Below, piece after piece: positions 26,317 to 35,416 of a stretch of DNA of 58,616 nucleotides. The translations under genes were made by a program, and so were the position numbers. The stretch comes from Alphaproteobacteria bacterium. GTDB lineage: Bacteria > Pseudomonadota > Alphaproteobacteria > Micropepsales > Micropepsaceae. The stretch spans positions 1 through 58,616 of the forward strand of contig JAGWNK010000024.1 in the NCBI GenBank assembly GCA_028871345.1, read 5' to 3'. A model generated the notes under the pieces. The model did not search any database. It had not been told where the DNA came from and worked only from the letters and a program-made list of their open reading frames with translations. Every line of letters begins with the position of its first letter. Position 1 is the stretch's first letter.

Positions 26317-27954
26317 TCATAATACCGCAGACTTCGTCGAGCGGCGATGTTTCGCCAGCGTAAGTGGCGTGCGCGATTTGGCCACCTTATGGACGAAGTT
26401 GTACCGGGCCACATGGTAGCTGGGGTCGAACCCGTAGAAATTGAGCCGCATGCGCGAGAGTTCGGCGTCCCGGTATGATTGCAGTGGTCGCTCGACTTCG
26501 TCACGCGCGCGTCGCTGCCGCTTCATATCGACGCGCGCGCCGATGTCTGCGGCCATCGCTCGTGCTGCGGATCGGATGGCGGCCTCCGGCAGCAACCGGT
26601 CGACGAGTCCCAGGCGAAGGGCCTCGCTGGCCCCCATCGGCAGGCGCGCGGCCATCACCTGCGTGACCTTCGCGCCATCGAGCCGGTGAGGCAGGACATA
26701 AGTCCAGTATTCCGAGCCGTAGAGATTGCCCATGTCCTTGTAATGCGGATTGAGCACGGCGTGCTCGTCGGCCCACACCTCGTCGGCAGCCAGCGCCAGG
26801 AAGACGCCGCCCGCCCCCGCATTGGCGCGAAGAGCCGAAACGACGAGCCGGTCGGTGGTTGCCAGGATGTCCTGCGCGAGGTCGTCAATGGCGTTGATGG
26901 CGCGCCAGGATTCGTCGGCCGGACTGTCCGCCGCCTCGATCTGTCCGAGATGGATGCCGTTGGACCAGTAGTCCGGCCCTCCCATGAGCACCAGCACGCG
27001 CGTCGGCCGCTTGAGCGCCTCGGCATAGGCTACGCGCAGCGCGGCACAATGGGCGGGTGCCATGGCGCCGTTGAGGAAGGAGAAGTGGAGAAAGCCCACG
27101 TCACCTTCTTCCTCATAGAAGATGCGCTGCAGCCCGGCGGTCGAAGGCAGCGACGCGCATTCCTGCGCGAATACCTGCGTCGCCGGCAGCTTCAATGCCT
27201 GGTCCGCTTCCAGGCGGACATGGCCGATCCACACCGCACCGTCCGTTGTGATGCGCGCCACAGCCTCACCGCAGCGCGCAACCACACTGCCTGAGCGGCC
27301 GTCGAAACCGGTCGCGGGATGGGCGTCGAACAATCGCACAGGGCGGCCGAACAGTACATCGCGCACGCCGGGCGTGCCGTCGGCGCTGCGGATCTTGCGC
27401 AGCACCGCCTGTGTGGTGTCGCGGCTCCAGTCGATGGCGCGGTCGGCCTGCCGGCACAACGGCCGCGCTGGCAGCAAAGGAACGTGCGTCGGCGTGTCAC
27501 CGGCGGCGATGCGGGCCAGGGCTTCTGCTACGGCCTCCACCGCAGCCCGCGTGACCTCGCGCCGATAGAGACTCGACTTGGTCGCCTGGCGCATCGCGAA
27601 GCGCGCCGACGCCCACACCGGTCCCGCGTCCATCTCGGCCTGCGCCTCTAGCACGGTGACGCCCCATTCTTCAGCGTCCTGCAGGATCGCCCAGTCGAGC
27701 GCCGATGGTCCACGATCGCTTACCGGGCCGGGATGCACGATCAGGCAGCGATGCTGACCCCAGATGTCCGCCGGAATGGCGCGCTTGAGGAACGGCGCCA
27801 AGATCACATCCGGCCTGAACAGGGCAACGGCGTCGCGGCTGACGTCCTCGTTGATGTCGAATTCGACCGACACGTCATGGCCGCGTTCGCGCAGGTCCAC
27901 GTGCAGACGCTGCGTCAGGCTGTTGAAGCTGTGGGTCAGGAGCAGGATGCGCAT
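26317..27954 (-). CDS. hypX: Hydrogenase maturation factor HypX (HoxX)
   Basis: 545-residue two-domain enzyme that makes the active-site CO ligand of [NiFe]-hydrogenases from formyl-tetrahydrofolate under oxic conditions. The N-terminal half (about 1-270) is a formyl-THF transferase-like domain (LIVHPGPVSDRGPSALDWAI); the C-terminal half is a crotonase-like domain (MGGPDYWSNGIHLGQIEA, GAGGVFLALAADEVWA, NPHYKDMGNLYGSEYWTY). It starts one base into the hypE stop (TGATG-type coupling). HypX is normally associated with O2-exposed hydrogenases, unusual beside an FHL-type cluster. Length matches family members (about 560). Confidence 0.92.
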   Translation of the reverse strand: MRILLLTHSFNSLTQRLHVDLRERGHDVSVEFDINEDVSRDAVALFRPDVILAPFLKRAIPADIWGQHRCLIVHPGPVSDRGPSALDWAILQDAEEWGVTVLEAQAEMDAGPVWASARFAMRQATKSSLYRREVTRAAVEAVAEALARIAAGDTPTHVPLLPARPLCRQADRAIDWSRDTTQAVLRKIRSADGTPGVRDVLFGRPVRLFDAHPATGFDGRSGSVVARCGEAVARITTDGAVWIGHVRLEADQALKLPATQVFAQECASLPSTAGLQRIFYEEEGDVGFLHFSFLNGAMAPAHCAALRVAYAEALKRPTRVLVLMGGPDYWSNGIHLGQIEAADSPADESWRAINAIDDLAQDILATTDRLVVSALRANAGAGGVFLALAADEVWADEHAVLNPHYKDMGNLYGSEYWTYVLPHRLDGAKVTQVMAARLPMGASEALRLGLVDRLLPEAAIRSAARAMAADIGARVDMKRQRRARDEVERPLQSYRDAELSRMRLNFYGFDPSYHVARYNFVHKVAKSRTPLTLAKHRRSTKSAVL

Positions 27955-28985
27955 CAGCAGATTCGGGGAAGCTGCTCGCCGGACAGCCAGTCGACGACCC
28001 GGCCGCCGCCGAACGAGGTCGTCATCTGCACGAAGCGGTGGGCGTCCACGGTGGCCTCGCCGATGATGACTGCGGCGCGCCCTAGGGGATGCGCTCGCAT
28101 GGCGGCCAGCACGGCTGCGGCTTTTGCCGGCTCGACGATGGCGACGAGTTTGCCTTCGTTCGCCACATAGAGCGGGTCGAGGCCCAACAGATCACAGGCC
28201 GCCGCTACCGCGGGCCGGATCGGGATACTGTCTTCGGCAATCGTGAAGCCGATATCGGACGCTTGGGCGAATTCGTTCAACGTTGCTGCCAGCCCGCCGC
28301 GCGTGGGGTCGCGCATGGCCCGCAATCCGCCCACCGCCACCATCGCCGCCACCAGGCCGTGCAGCGCCGCCGAATCCGACTCGATGTCGGTTTCGAAGCT
28401 CAGGTTCTTACGCTTTGACATTACGGCCACGCCATGATCGCCGATGGTGCCCGACAACAGGACGCGGTCGCCGGGCCGGATCTTGTCCGCCGACAGGTCC
28501 ACGCCGTCGGGAACGGCGCCAACGCCCGTCGTGGTGATGAAGAGGTCGTCGGCCTTGCCGCGCTCGACCACTTTGGTGTCGCCGGTGATGATGGGGACGT
28601 TGGCCTGGCGCGCCGCGGCGCCCATGCTGTCGGCGACGCGCTTGAGGTCCGCCAGCGCGAAGCCTTCCTCGATGATGAACCCGGCCGACAGGTACAGCGG
28701 GCGCGCACCGGCCATCGCCAAGTCGTTGATGGTGCCGTGCACCGCCAGCGAGCCGATATCGCCACCGGGAAAGAAGATCGGCGACACGACATAGCCGTCG
28801 GTCGACATCACCAGTCGTCCCGATGCGGCGAAAGCCGACTGGTCGTTGCCCTTTGCCAACCATTCGTTGCCGAAGGCTTCATGGAACAGGCCGGCGATAA
28901 GCTGGTTCATGGCGCGCCCTCCCGAACCGTGGGAGAGATCGACCCGGCCGCCCTTGATGTCGAGCTTGCGCTGCTTGACGGTCAT
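27954..28985 (-). CDS. hypE: Hydrogenase maturation protein HypE
   Basis: 343-residue PurM-like ATP-dependent dehydratase that turns a C-terminal thiocarbamate into thiocyanate, the cyanide donor for the NiFe site. The essential C-terminal PRIC is intact. Other features: SHGSGGRAMNQLI near the N-terminus, STDGYVVSPIFFPGGDIG, GDTKVVERG and RDPTRGGLA. It overlaps hypD by 4 bases and hypX by 1. HypF, the carbamoyl donor that HypE needs, is not in the window. Confidence 0.94.
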   Translation of the reverse strand: MTVKQRKLDIKGGRVDLSHGSGGRAMNQLIAGLFHEAFGNEWLAKGNDQSAFAASGRLVMSTDGYVVSPIFFPGGDIGSLAVHGTINDLAMAGARPLYLSAGFIIEEGFALADLKRVADSMGAAARQANVPIITGDTKVVERGKADDLFITTTGVGAVPDGVDLSADKIRPGDRVLLSGTIGDHGVAVMSKRKNLSFETDIESDSAALHGLVAAMVAVGGLRAMRDPTRGGLAATLNEFAQASDIGFTIAEDSIPIRPAVAAACDLLGLDPLYVANEGKLVAIVEPAKAAAVLAAMRAHPLGRAAVIIGEATVDAHRFVQMTTSFGGGRVVDWLSGEQLPRIC

Positions 28986-30115
28986 GCCGCGCGTCCGTCG
29001 CGGAAGCGGCCATAGGTCCAGTGCGCCGCACAGGCGCCTTCCGCCGAGACCATGCAGGATCCCATCGGCGCTTCAGGCGTGCAGACCGTGCCGAACAGCT
29101 TGCAGTCTTGCGGCTTCTTCACGCCGCGCAGAATGGCGCCGCATTCGCAGGCTGGGTTGTCGGCGGCCCGGATGTCCTCCATCGCGAAGCGCCGCTCGGC
29201 GTCGAAGGCTCCATACCCGTTCTTGAGCCGTAGGCCGCTGTACGGCACCAGGCCGAGGCCGCGCCATTCGAAACTCTTGCGCAGTTCGAAAACGTCGGCC
29301 ACGTCGGACTTGGCCCTTTCATTGCCCTCGGGCTTCACGGCCCGCACATACTGGTTCTCGACCTCGGCGCGCCCGTCATTGACCTGATGCACCAGCATCA
29401 GGATGGCCTGCATCACGTCAAGCGGCTCGAAGCCGGCGATTACGACGGGCTTGGCGAATTCCTCGGCGAAGAAGGTGTAGGGCGCGCTGCCGATCACGGT
29501 CGAGACATGCGCCGGCCCGATGAAGCCGTCGATGGTGACACGGCCCAGCGCGCGGACATCCGGGCTCTCCAGGATGCTCTGGATCGCCGCCGGCGTCAGC
29601 ACGTGATTGCAGAAGATCGAGAAGTTCGAAAGCCTCTTCGCCGCCGCCAGCTTCACGGCGAGTGCCGTGGGAGGTGTCGTCGTCTCGAAGCCGATGGCGA
29701 AGAAGACGACCTGCCGTTCCGGTTCCGCTTCGGCGATGGCGAGCGCGTCGAGCACGGAATAGACCATGCGGATGTCGGCGCCGGCGGCCTTGGCCTTGAT
29801 CAGCGAGGCGCCGCCCGAGCCCGGCACGCGCATGAGGTCGCCATAGGTGCACAAGGTCAGGCCATCGCGCCCGGCCAGGCCGATGGCCATGTCCATGCGG
29901 CCTACAGGAAGGACACAGACGGGGCAGCCGGGACCGTGGATCATGCGGACGTTGGGGGGCAGCAGGTCCTCCAGGCCGTAGCGCGAGATGGCATGGGTGT
30001 GCCCGCCGCAGAACTCCATGAAATGATAGCGGTTTTCGAAACGCGCATCAGCGGCGATCTGCCGGGCGAGCCCTCGAGCCAGCCGGCCGTCCCGGTATTC
30101 CTCGGCGTGCTTCAC
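28982..30115 (-). CDS. hypD: Hydrogenase maturation protein HypD
   Basis: 377-residue Fe-S scaffold on which Fe(CN)2CO is assembled together with HypC. Conserved residues: EFCGGHTHAI (C36) and HGPGCPVCVLP (C64, C67) in the active cleft, GFETTTPPTA, and the C-terminal [4Fe-4S] motif built from CECGAIL, CKLFG, CTPEAPMGSCMVS. Length equals E. coli HypD within a few residues. It overlaps hypC copy 2 and hypE by 4 bases each, giving a tight hypC-D-E-X operon. Confidence 0.95.
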   Translation of the reverse strand: MKHAEEYRDGRLARGLARQIAADARFENRYHFMEFCGGHTHAISRYGLEDLLPPNVRMIHGPGCPVCVLPVGRMDMAIGLAGRDGLTLCTYGDLMRVPGSGGASLIKAKAAGADIRMVYSVLDALAIAEAEPERQVVFFAIGFETTTPPTALAVKLAAAKRLSNFSIFCNHVLTPAAIQSILESPDVRALGRVTIDGFIGPAHVSTVIGSAPYTFFAEEFAKPVVIAGFEPLDVMQAILMLVHQVNDGRAEVENQYVRAVKPEGNERAKSDVADVFELRKSFEWRGLGLVPYSGLRLKNGYGAFDAERRFAMEDIRAADNPACECGAILRGVKKPQDCKLFGTVCTPEAPMGSCMVSAEGACAAHWTYGRFRDGRAA

Positions 30116-30366
30116 GGGGGCCCGCCGTCCGCGCCCTGGCGCGCGGCCGCCTCCTGCAGCAGAGTAAGGGTTCTACGGGCTTCCCCTTCGTCGATCAGGG
30201 TCAAGGCAAATCCCACGTGCGCCAGGACGTAATCGCCGGGGCGGGCATCAGGCACATAGGCGAGGTTGATGGGCTTGACGATGCCGCCAAAATCCACGCG
30301 CCCGGTCCTCGTCAGAGGGTCGCCGTCGGTCATATCCAGGATCCGGCCGGGTATCGCTAGGCACAC
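30112..30366 (-). CDS. hypC: Hydrogenase maturation chaperone HypC (copy 2)
   Basis: 84-residue HypC with canonical MCLAIPGRIL start, using GTG 30366 preceded by AAGGAGA. It is clearly more standard than copy 1 near 5.5 kb: it has the conserved VDFGG segment and HVGFALTLIDEGEA helix. The immediately downstream hypD, overlapping by 4 bases, suggests that this is the general HypC partner of HypD. First gene of the hypC-D-E-X-hemerythrin-adh operon. Confidence 0.92.
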   Translation of the reverse strand: MCLAIPGRILDMTDGDPLTRTGRVDFGGIVKPINLAYVPDARPGDYVLAHVGFALTLIDEGEARRTLTLLQEAAARQGADGGPP

Positions 30367-30678
30367 GTCTCTGTTCTCCTTGAACGATTCCTATAGCGCG
30401 GGCCCTTGCGGAAAGCATCGCTGGCCGGCGCGACAAAGAAGTAGCGATCAAGCATCATCGTAAAGAAAGAGCCCGAAACCCGCGGCCTGGCGACAGCTTC
30501 GGGCCTGGCAATTTCCGGGGTGGCAGCCTCAAGTGCCGGAGACTCCTTGAGGATCCGGCATATTCAAGGATTCCGGGCGTTTCAGCGGCTTGACTCATAT
30601 CGCTGTCATGCAAGAATGAAAGCGCTGTCATATGGCGGGGACTTTTGGGGGCAGTGGTGCCGCCGCGGGTAGAAGATA
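30367..30678. promoter_or_regulatory. 312-bp divergent region between hypC and the cellobiose operon
   Basis: Holds the promoters of the minus-strand hyp operon and the plus-strand cellobiose genes. Besides the LacI-type operator at 30617-30630 there is an additional CGCTGTCAT half-site at 30601-30609 and an imperfect inverted repeat AGCCCGAA...TTCGGGCC around 30471-30508. No gene is supported inside. Confidence 0.5.
30617..30630. promoter_or_regulatory. LacI-family-type operator upstream of cellobiose 2-epimerase
   Basis: TGAAAGCGCTGTCA, a 14-bp near-palindrome centred on CG, as bound by LacI/GalR-family repressors, ending 48 bp before the ATG of the epimerase gene. It differs at two positions from the perfect palindrome upstream of the SSS symporter (39810-39823), which suggests one local regulon. 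The half-site CGCTGTCA recurs at 30601. Confidence 0.55.
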
Positions 30679-31884
30679 ATGGTCGACAACAACGCCTGGG
30701 CCGCGCGCTTCCGCGCCGAGCTCGAGGGCAACATACTCCCCTACTGGCAGCGGACTGTGATCGACCGCCGCCGCGGCGGCTTCTTCGGCGAAGTCGACAG
30801 CAGCGGGGCTGTGCACCCCGAGGCGCCGCGCGCCTCCGTCATCAATACCCGCATCTTGTGGACCTTCTCGGCCGGCGCGCGCCGGCTCGACCCTGCCTAT
30901 CGCGACACGGCTGATTGGGCTTACGACGCCGTCGCCACCCGCTTCTGGGACGAGGCCTTCGGCGGTCTGTATTGGCTGATCGATCCGGCAGGCCGGCCGC
31001 TCTCCGACCGCAAGCAGATCTACGCCCAGGCCTTCGGCATCTACGCCCTGGCCGAGCACCACCGGGCCACCGGGGAGGGCGCCAGCCTCGCTCTGGCGCG
31101 GCGCCTATTCGGCCTCATCGACGAGCACAGCCGCGATCCGGCCAACCTCGGTTATGTCGAAGCTCTGGGCCGCGACTGGAGCGCGCTTGCCGACATGCGG
31201 CTGAGCGACAAGGACATCAATTGCCCCAAGTCCATGAACACCCACCTGCACGTGCTGGAGGGCTACACCAACCTGCTGCGCGTCTGGCGCGATCCGCTGC
31301 TGGTGGCGCGCCACAAGGAACTTCTGCAGGTGATGCTGGACCGCATCGTCAGCGGCGGACATTTCAAGCTCTTCTTCGACCAGGATTGGACATCGCTCTC
31401 CGATCACGTCTCCTTCGGCCACGACATCGAAGGAAGCTGGCTTCTGGTGGAGGCGGCCGCGATGGTCGGCGATGCGGCGCTCACCGCACAGACGCGAAAG
31501 GTTGCCCTGGCGATGGCCGACGCCGTGCTCGCCGAAGGCGTCGATGAGGACGGCAGCGTGTTCTTCGAAGCGGACGGGCACGGCAACCTGGTGGATGCCA
31601 CCAAGCACTGGTGGGTACAGGCCGAGGCCGTCGTCGGTTTCTTCAACGCCTGGCAGCTGTCGGGCGAAGAAAGGTTCCTGACGGCATCACGCCGGGTGTG
31701 GGATTACATCGATGCCAGAGTGATCGACCGCGTGCATGGCGAATGGTATGCCAAGCTGACGCGCCGAGGCGTGCCGCTGACGGATGGCAGCGATCCCGAC
31801 GCCTACATCGTCGGCCCCTGGAAATGCCCCTATCACAATGCCCGCCTCTGCTACGAGATGATGGGCCGACTTGGCGAAACCTGA
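30679..31884 (+). CDS. Cellobiose 2-epimerase (AGE family)
   Basis: 401-residue (alpha/alpha)6-barrel enzyme of the N-acylglucosamine 2-epimerase family that converts the reducing glucose of cellobiose to mannose (EC 5.1.3.11). The distinguishing features of the cellobiose branch are [13 protein letters not shown] (H189), [12 protein letters not shown] (H248), [12 protein letters not shown] and [11 protein letters not shown] (H386); the two latter-type His residues act as general acid/base in known enzymes. Length matches characterised members (about 390-410). It is followed 11 bases later by a GH94 phosphorylase, supporting a beta-1,4-glucoside substrate. Mannobiose or lactose epimerisation cannot be excluded. 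Confidence 0.88.
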   Translation: MVDNNAWAARFRAELEGNILPYWQRTVIDRRRGGFFGEVDSSGAVHPEAPRASVINTRILWTFSAGARRLDPAYRDTADWAYDAVATRFWDEAFGGLYWLIDPAGRPLSDRKQIYAQAFGIYALAEHHRATGEGASLALARRLFGLIDEHSRDPANLGYVEALGRDWSALADMRLSDKDINCPKSMNTHLHVLEGYTNLLRVWRDPLLVARHKELLQVMLDRIVSGGHFKLFFDQDWTSLSDHVSFGHDIEGSWLLVEAAAMVGDAALTAQTRKVALAMADAVLAEGVDEDGSVFFEADGHGNLVDATKHWWVQAEAVVGFFNAWQLSGEERFLTASRRVWDYIDARVIDRVHGEWYAKLTRRGVPLTDGSDPDAYIVGPWKCPYHNARLCYEMMGRLGET

Positions 31885-31895
31885 GAGCGACTGCG

Positions 31896-34340
31896 ATGAA
31901 GTACGGCTTTTTCGACGACGAGAACCGGGAATATGTCATCACGCGGCCCGACACGCCGCTGCCCTGGATCAACTACATCGGCTGCCAGAACTATTTCGGC
32001 ATCCTGTCGGCCACGGCGGGGGGCTATTCCTATTATCGCGACGCCAGGTTGAGGCGCATCACGCGCGGGCGCTACAACAACGTGCCCCAGGACATGGGCG
32101 GCCGCTACATCTATCTGCGCGACAACGGGAACGGCGACTACTGGTCGCCCAGCTGGATGCCGACGCAGTCCAAGGTCGAGGATTTCACCTGCCGGCACGG
32201 CATGGGCTACAGCATCATCAGCTCGAGCCATGACGGCATCGCCGCCTCCACGCGTTATTTCGTGCCGCTCGACGAGACGCTGGAGATCTGGCAGCTGACG
32301 CTGACCAACCACCGCGCCGAGGCCGCCGAGCTCTCTGTGTTCTCGGCGGTCGAGTTCTGCCTGTGGGACGCGCTCGACGATTCCACCAATTTCCAGCGCA
32401 ACTTCTCGACCGGCCAGGTGGAGATCGACAACGACGTCATCTACCACAAGACCGAATACCGCGAGCGGCGCGACCATTTCGCCTGGTTCGCCTGCTCCGA
32501 GAAGCTCGCCGGCTTCGACACGCAGCGCCAGTCCTTCCTCGGCCCCTGGCGGGGCTGGGACAAGCCCGTCGCCGTCGCCGAAGGCAAGAGCGGCGACTCC
32601 GTCGCCCATGGCTGGCAGCCCATCGGCTCGCACCACGTGAAGGTCGCGCTCAAGCCGGGCGAGACGAAGCAGATCGTCTTCGTGCTCGGCTATCACGAGA
32701 ATCCGGTGGCGGAGAAGTTCGATCCGCCCGGCTCGCAGACCATCAACAAGAAGAGCGTCAGGCCCGTCATCGCCAAGTACCGCAACCGCGCCAATGTCGA
32801 TGCCGCCTTCGCCAGGCTGAAGGACTATTGGGAGAGCCTGCTCGGCATCTGCCAGGTCGCCACCCCCGATCCGCACACCGACCGGATGGTCAATATCTGG
32901 AACGCCTACCAGTGCATGGCGACCTTCAACATGTCGCGCTCGGCGTCGACCTTCGAATCCGGCATCGGGCGCGGCCTCGGCTTCCGCGATTCCAACCAGG
33001 ACCTGCTCGGCTTCGTGCACATGGTGCCGGCGCGGGCCCGCGAACGCATCCTCGATCTGGCGGCAACGCAGTTGCCGTCGGGCGGCGCCTATCACCAGTA
33101 CCAGCCGCTGACCAAGAAGGGGAACAACGACGTCGGCTCGAACTTCAACGACGACCCGCACTGGCTGATTCTGGGCGTGGCCGCCTACATCAAGGAGACC
33201 GGCGACTGGTCGATCCTCGACGAGCCGGTGCCCTACGACAATCAGCCTGGCAGCGAAGAGCCGCTCTACGGCCACTTGAACCGCAGCTTCCGCTACACGC
33301 TCGACCGGCTGGGGCCGCACGGCCTGCCCTTGATCGGGCGCGCCGACTGGAACGACTGCCTCAACCTCAACTGCTTCTCCGACACGCCCGGCCAGTCCTT
33401 CCAGACCACCACCAACAAGGACGGCAAGGTCGCCGAATCCGTGTTCATCGCCGGTCTGTTCGTGGCCGCCGCCAAGGATCTCGCCGAGATCGCCGACCGC
33501 CGCGGGCGGAAGGCCGACGCCAAGGCCTGCCGCGAGGAAGCCGCCAGGATGGACGCCGTGGTGCGCCGCCACGGCTGGGACGGCGAATGGTTCGTGCGCG
33601 CCTATGACGATTTCGGCCGCAAGGTCGGCTCCAAGGAGTGCGAGGAAGGCAAGATCTTCATCGAGCCGCAGGGCTTCTGCGTGCTGGCGGGCATCGGCGT
33701 CGAGGACGGGCTCGCCCGCAAGGCGCTCGATTCGGTGAAGACGCACCTTCTCACCCAGCACGGCATCGTGCTGCAGCAGCCGGCCTATTCGCGCTACTAC
33801 CTCGAGCTCGGCGAGATCTCGTCCTACCCGCCCGGCTACAAGGAGAATGCCGGCATCTTCTGCCACAACAATCCGTGGGTGATCATCGGCGAGACGGTGC
33901 TCGGCAACGGCGACGCCGCCCACGACTATTACAGCCGCATCAATCCGTCGGCGCGCGAAGGGATCAGCGACCTGCACAAATGCGAACCCTACGTCTATTC
34001 GCAGATGATCGCCGGGCGCGACGCGCCGAGCCACGGCGAGGCCAAGAATTCCTGGCTGACCGGCACCGCCGCCTGGAACTATTACGCCGTCACGCAATGG
34101 ATCCTCGGTGTCCGCCCGGAATACGAAGGCCTGCGCGTGGCTCCGGTGGTGCCCCAGCGCTGGAAGGAATTCACGGCGACGCGCAAGTTCCGCGGCGTGA
34201 CCTACAGGATCGCGGTGCGCCGCCACGGCGCGGGCAACGCGGTCAAGCTCACGGTCGACGGCAAGGCGGTGGCGGGCAATCTGGTGCCGCTGCCGAGCGA
34301 CGGGCGCACCGAGGTGAAGGTCGAGGTCGTCATCGGCTAG
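31896..34340 (+). CDS. GH94 cellobiose phosphorylase
   Basis: 814-residue inverting phosphorylase: cellobiose plus phosphate to alpha-glucose 1-phosphate plus glucose. The start at ATG 31896 gives the canonical [15 protein letters not shown] followed by PLPWINYIG. The N-terminal beta-sandwich (to about 280) leads via a helical linker to the (alpha/alpha)6 catalytic barrel containing [12 protein letters not shown], where the second Asp of DWND (D487) is the general acid. C-terminal [28 protein letters not shown] is family-typical. There is no signal peptide, so it acts in the cytoplasm. Lengths of cellobiose phosphorylases (about 810-820) match better than cellobionate or chitobiose enzymes. 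The antisense strand is also open over its entire length, but that frame is a GC-skew shadow. Confidence 0.92.
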   Translation: MKYGFFDDENREYVITRPDTPLPWINYIGCQNYFGILSATAGGYSYYRDARLRRITRGRYNNVPQDMGGRYIYLRDNGNGDYWSPSWMPTQSKVEDFTCRHGMGYSIISSSHDGIAASTRYFVPLDETLEIWQLTLTNHRAEAAELSVFSAVEFCLWDALDDSTNFQRNFSTGQVEIDNDVIYHKTEYRERRDHFAWFACSEKLAGFDTQRQSFLGPWRGWDKPVAVAEGKSGDSVAHGWQPIGSHHVKVALKPGETKQIVFVLGYHENPVAEKFDPPGSQTINKKSVRPVIAKYRNRANVDAAFARLKDYWESLLGICQVATPDPHTDRMVNIWNAYQCMATFNMSRSASTFESGIGRGLGFRDSNQDLLGFVHMVPARARERILDLAATQLPSGGAYHQYQPLTKKGNNDVGSNFNDDPHWLILGVAAYIKETGDWSILDEPVPYDNQPGSEEPLYGHLNRSFRYTLDRLGPHGLPLIGRADWNDCLNLNCFSDTPGQSFQTTTNKDGKVAESVFIAGLFVAAAKDLAEIADRRGRKADAKACREEAARMDAVVRRHGWDGEWFVRAYDDFGRKVGSKECEEGKIFIEPQGFCVLAGIGVEDGLARKALDSVKTHLLTQHGIVLQQPAYSRYYLELGEISSYPPGYKENAGIFCHNNPWVIIGETVLGNGDAAHDYYSRINPSAREGISDLHKCEPYVYSQMIAGRDAPSHGEAKNSWLTGTAAWNYYAVTQWILGVRPEYEGLRVAPVVPQRWKEFTATRKFRGVTYRIAVRRHGAGNAVKLTVDGKAVAGNLVPLPSDGRTEVKVEVVIG

Positions 34341-34348
34341 GCGCGGGC

Positions 34349-34380
34349 TTCGCGTTTCTTTCTCCCCCGCCAAACGCGAA
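34349..34380. terminator. Inverted repeat just after GH94, possible transcription end
   Basis: TTCGCGTTT at 34349-34357 is repeated inverted as AAACGCGAA at 34372-34380, with a 14-base pyrimidine-rich loop, starting 9 bases after the GH94 stop. A T-tract is lacking, so intrinsic termination is uncertain. Confidence 0.3.
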
Positions 34381-34409
34381 TTCAATTCGGCGAATTTGGC
34401 GCCAGGCGA

Positions 34410-34765
34410 TTGAATGCGCTCGACAATCGAGCGGCGGCGGGACTCAAGCTGCGCGACCTGGGCGAGCGCTTTGGCGACCTGGGCGTTCGCTTTCATCAAC
34501 CGGGCGGCGGCATAAAGCGGGGTGAGACGGTCGCCTTTGCGGAAGTTGACGAGTTCTTCGCAGCGCGCGATGACGCCCGAGCCGATGTCGAGGTGCTCGG
34601 CGAGCCTGGCGACCGCGAGACGGTGAAGCTCTTCGTCGGATTTGCCGAGGGCGGACCGGGGGCGGGCGCGGCCGGCTCGCCGTCCGGCGGGGGCGCACTC
34701 GCTTGCGATTCCGACACACTTGCTATGCCGCCTTGGCCCGCGGCGGGGGCATGGTCGTTGCTCAT
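34410..34765 (-). pseudogene. Possible frameshifted small-protein gene, unrecognised
   Basis: The minus strand between about 34655 and 34410 encodes a protein-like stretch with a regular helical pattern (SDEELHRLAVARLAEH, then GDRLTPLYAAARLMKANAQ and SIVERIQ). The plausible N-terminus (MSNDHAPAAGQGG, Pro/Ala-rich) lies upstream in a different frame from 34765; the switch would fall near a G-rich run around 34660-34670. No stop closes the frame until deep in the antisense of GH94, so the C-terminus also looks damaged. It may be a decayed gene or chance; no family was assigned. Confidence 0.3.
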
Positions 34766-34813
34766 GGCAAGGAAATGGGGAGCTGGAATAGGACTTCAAG
34801 TGGACAAATAGGA

Positions 34814-35245
34814 CTATTTTGTCGCAGGCAGACAATTTTCATGGTTAACGGCTTTTGGCGCGTCGCCACGCGGGCCGCGGCTTGGCGATGCGCCCGTGCC
34901 GAGTTTGCTGTGATCGGGAAACTCGCGGGCGACGCATTGAATCGTCTGAGCCGTCGCTATCTTCTTGACAGTCGTCCCTCCATACAGAATCGTGAACCTT
35001 GGCCGCTTGATTGGAAGTTTGAGCGTTTCGACGACGTTTGAATCCAGAATCGCATAAGGAAGCCGCAGGTTGAGCTCGAATAGACGCGCAGTTCCGTTGA
35101 CGGTCATCGGAACAAGATAACCGTCGGACGTGCGTGTCAGATCGAGCCATAATCCCGTCAGCTTTTTGCAGTCGTCAGCTCGGGTCGGCGTTGAAAAGAA
35201 CGCCGCGAGTGTCAAGACCGCGCATACCGCTGCACGTAGTGTCAT
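34814..35245 (-). CDS. Exported protein, retropepsin-like fold without the active-site Asp
   Basis: 143 residues when started at ATG 35245, which gives a clean Sec signal peptide MTLRAAVCAVLTLAAFFSTPTRA cut before DDCKKL (hydrophobic core about residues 4-18). The mature part resembles one lobe of bacterial retropepsin-like proteins: VPMTVNGTARLFELNLRLPYAILDSNVVETLKLP, where the second half aligns with the usual 'DTGAPYSxLD' turn, but the catalytic Asp-Thr-Gly is replaced by Asn-Leu-Arg. Hence a non-proteolytic paralogue is proposed. Three Cys remain in the mature protein. Function unknown. Confidence 0.55.
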   Translation of the reverse strand: MTLRAAVCAVLTLAAFFSTPTRADDCKKLTGLWLDLTRTSDGYLVPMTVNGTARLFELNLRLPYAILDSNVVETLKLPIKRPRFTILYGGTTVKKIATAQTIQCVAREFPDHSKLGTGASPSRGPRGDAPKAVNHENCLPATK

Positions 35246-35416
35246 CAGACCCCCCAATTTGGCAGACGATGCCATGCAAACATCGTGGGGAACGCGGGGA
35301 CAGGAGCAATGATTCCTGTGCGATGGCGAAGTGCTCTGTCCTCACGTTCTCGGTCCGGACTGGCTTGTCGTCCGCGCGGTGCGGTTCAGACATGTTGCGC
35401 CGGCGCGCCCGCGATC

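Noticed and set aside
31851..34835. Very long (994-codon) open frame antisense to the GH94 gene
   Set aside because: The sense strand is an unmistakable cellobiose phosphorylase with catalytic motifs. The antisense frame has low-complexity Arg/Val/Asp-rich composition typical of high-GC shadows; only its first ~100 codons, outside GH94, look protein-like and are treated separately.
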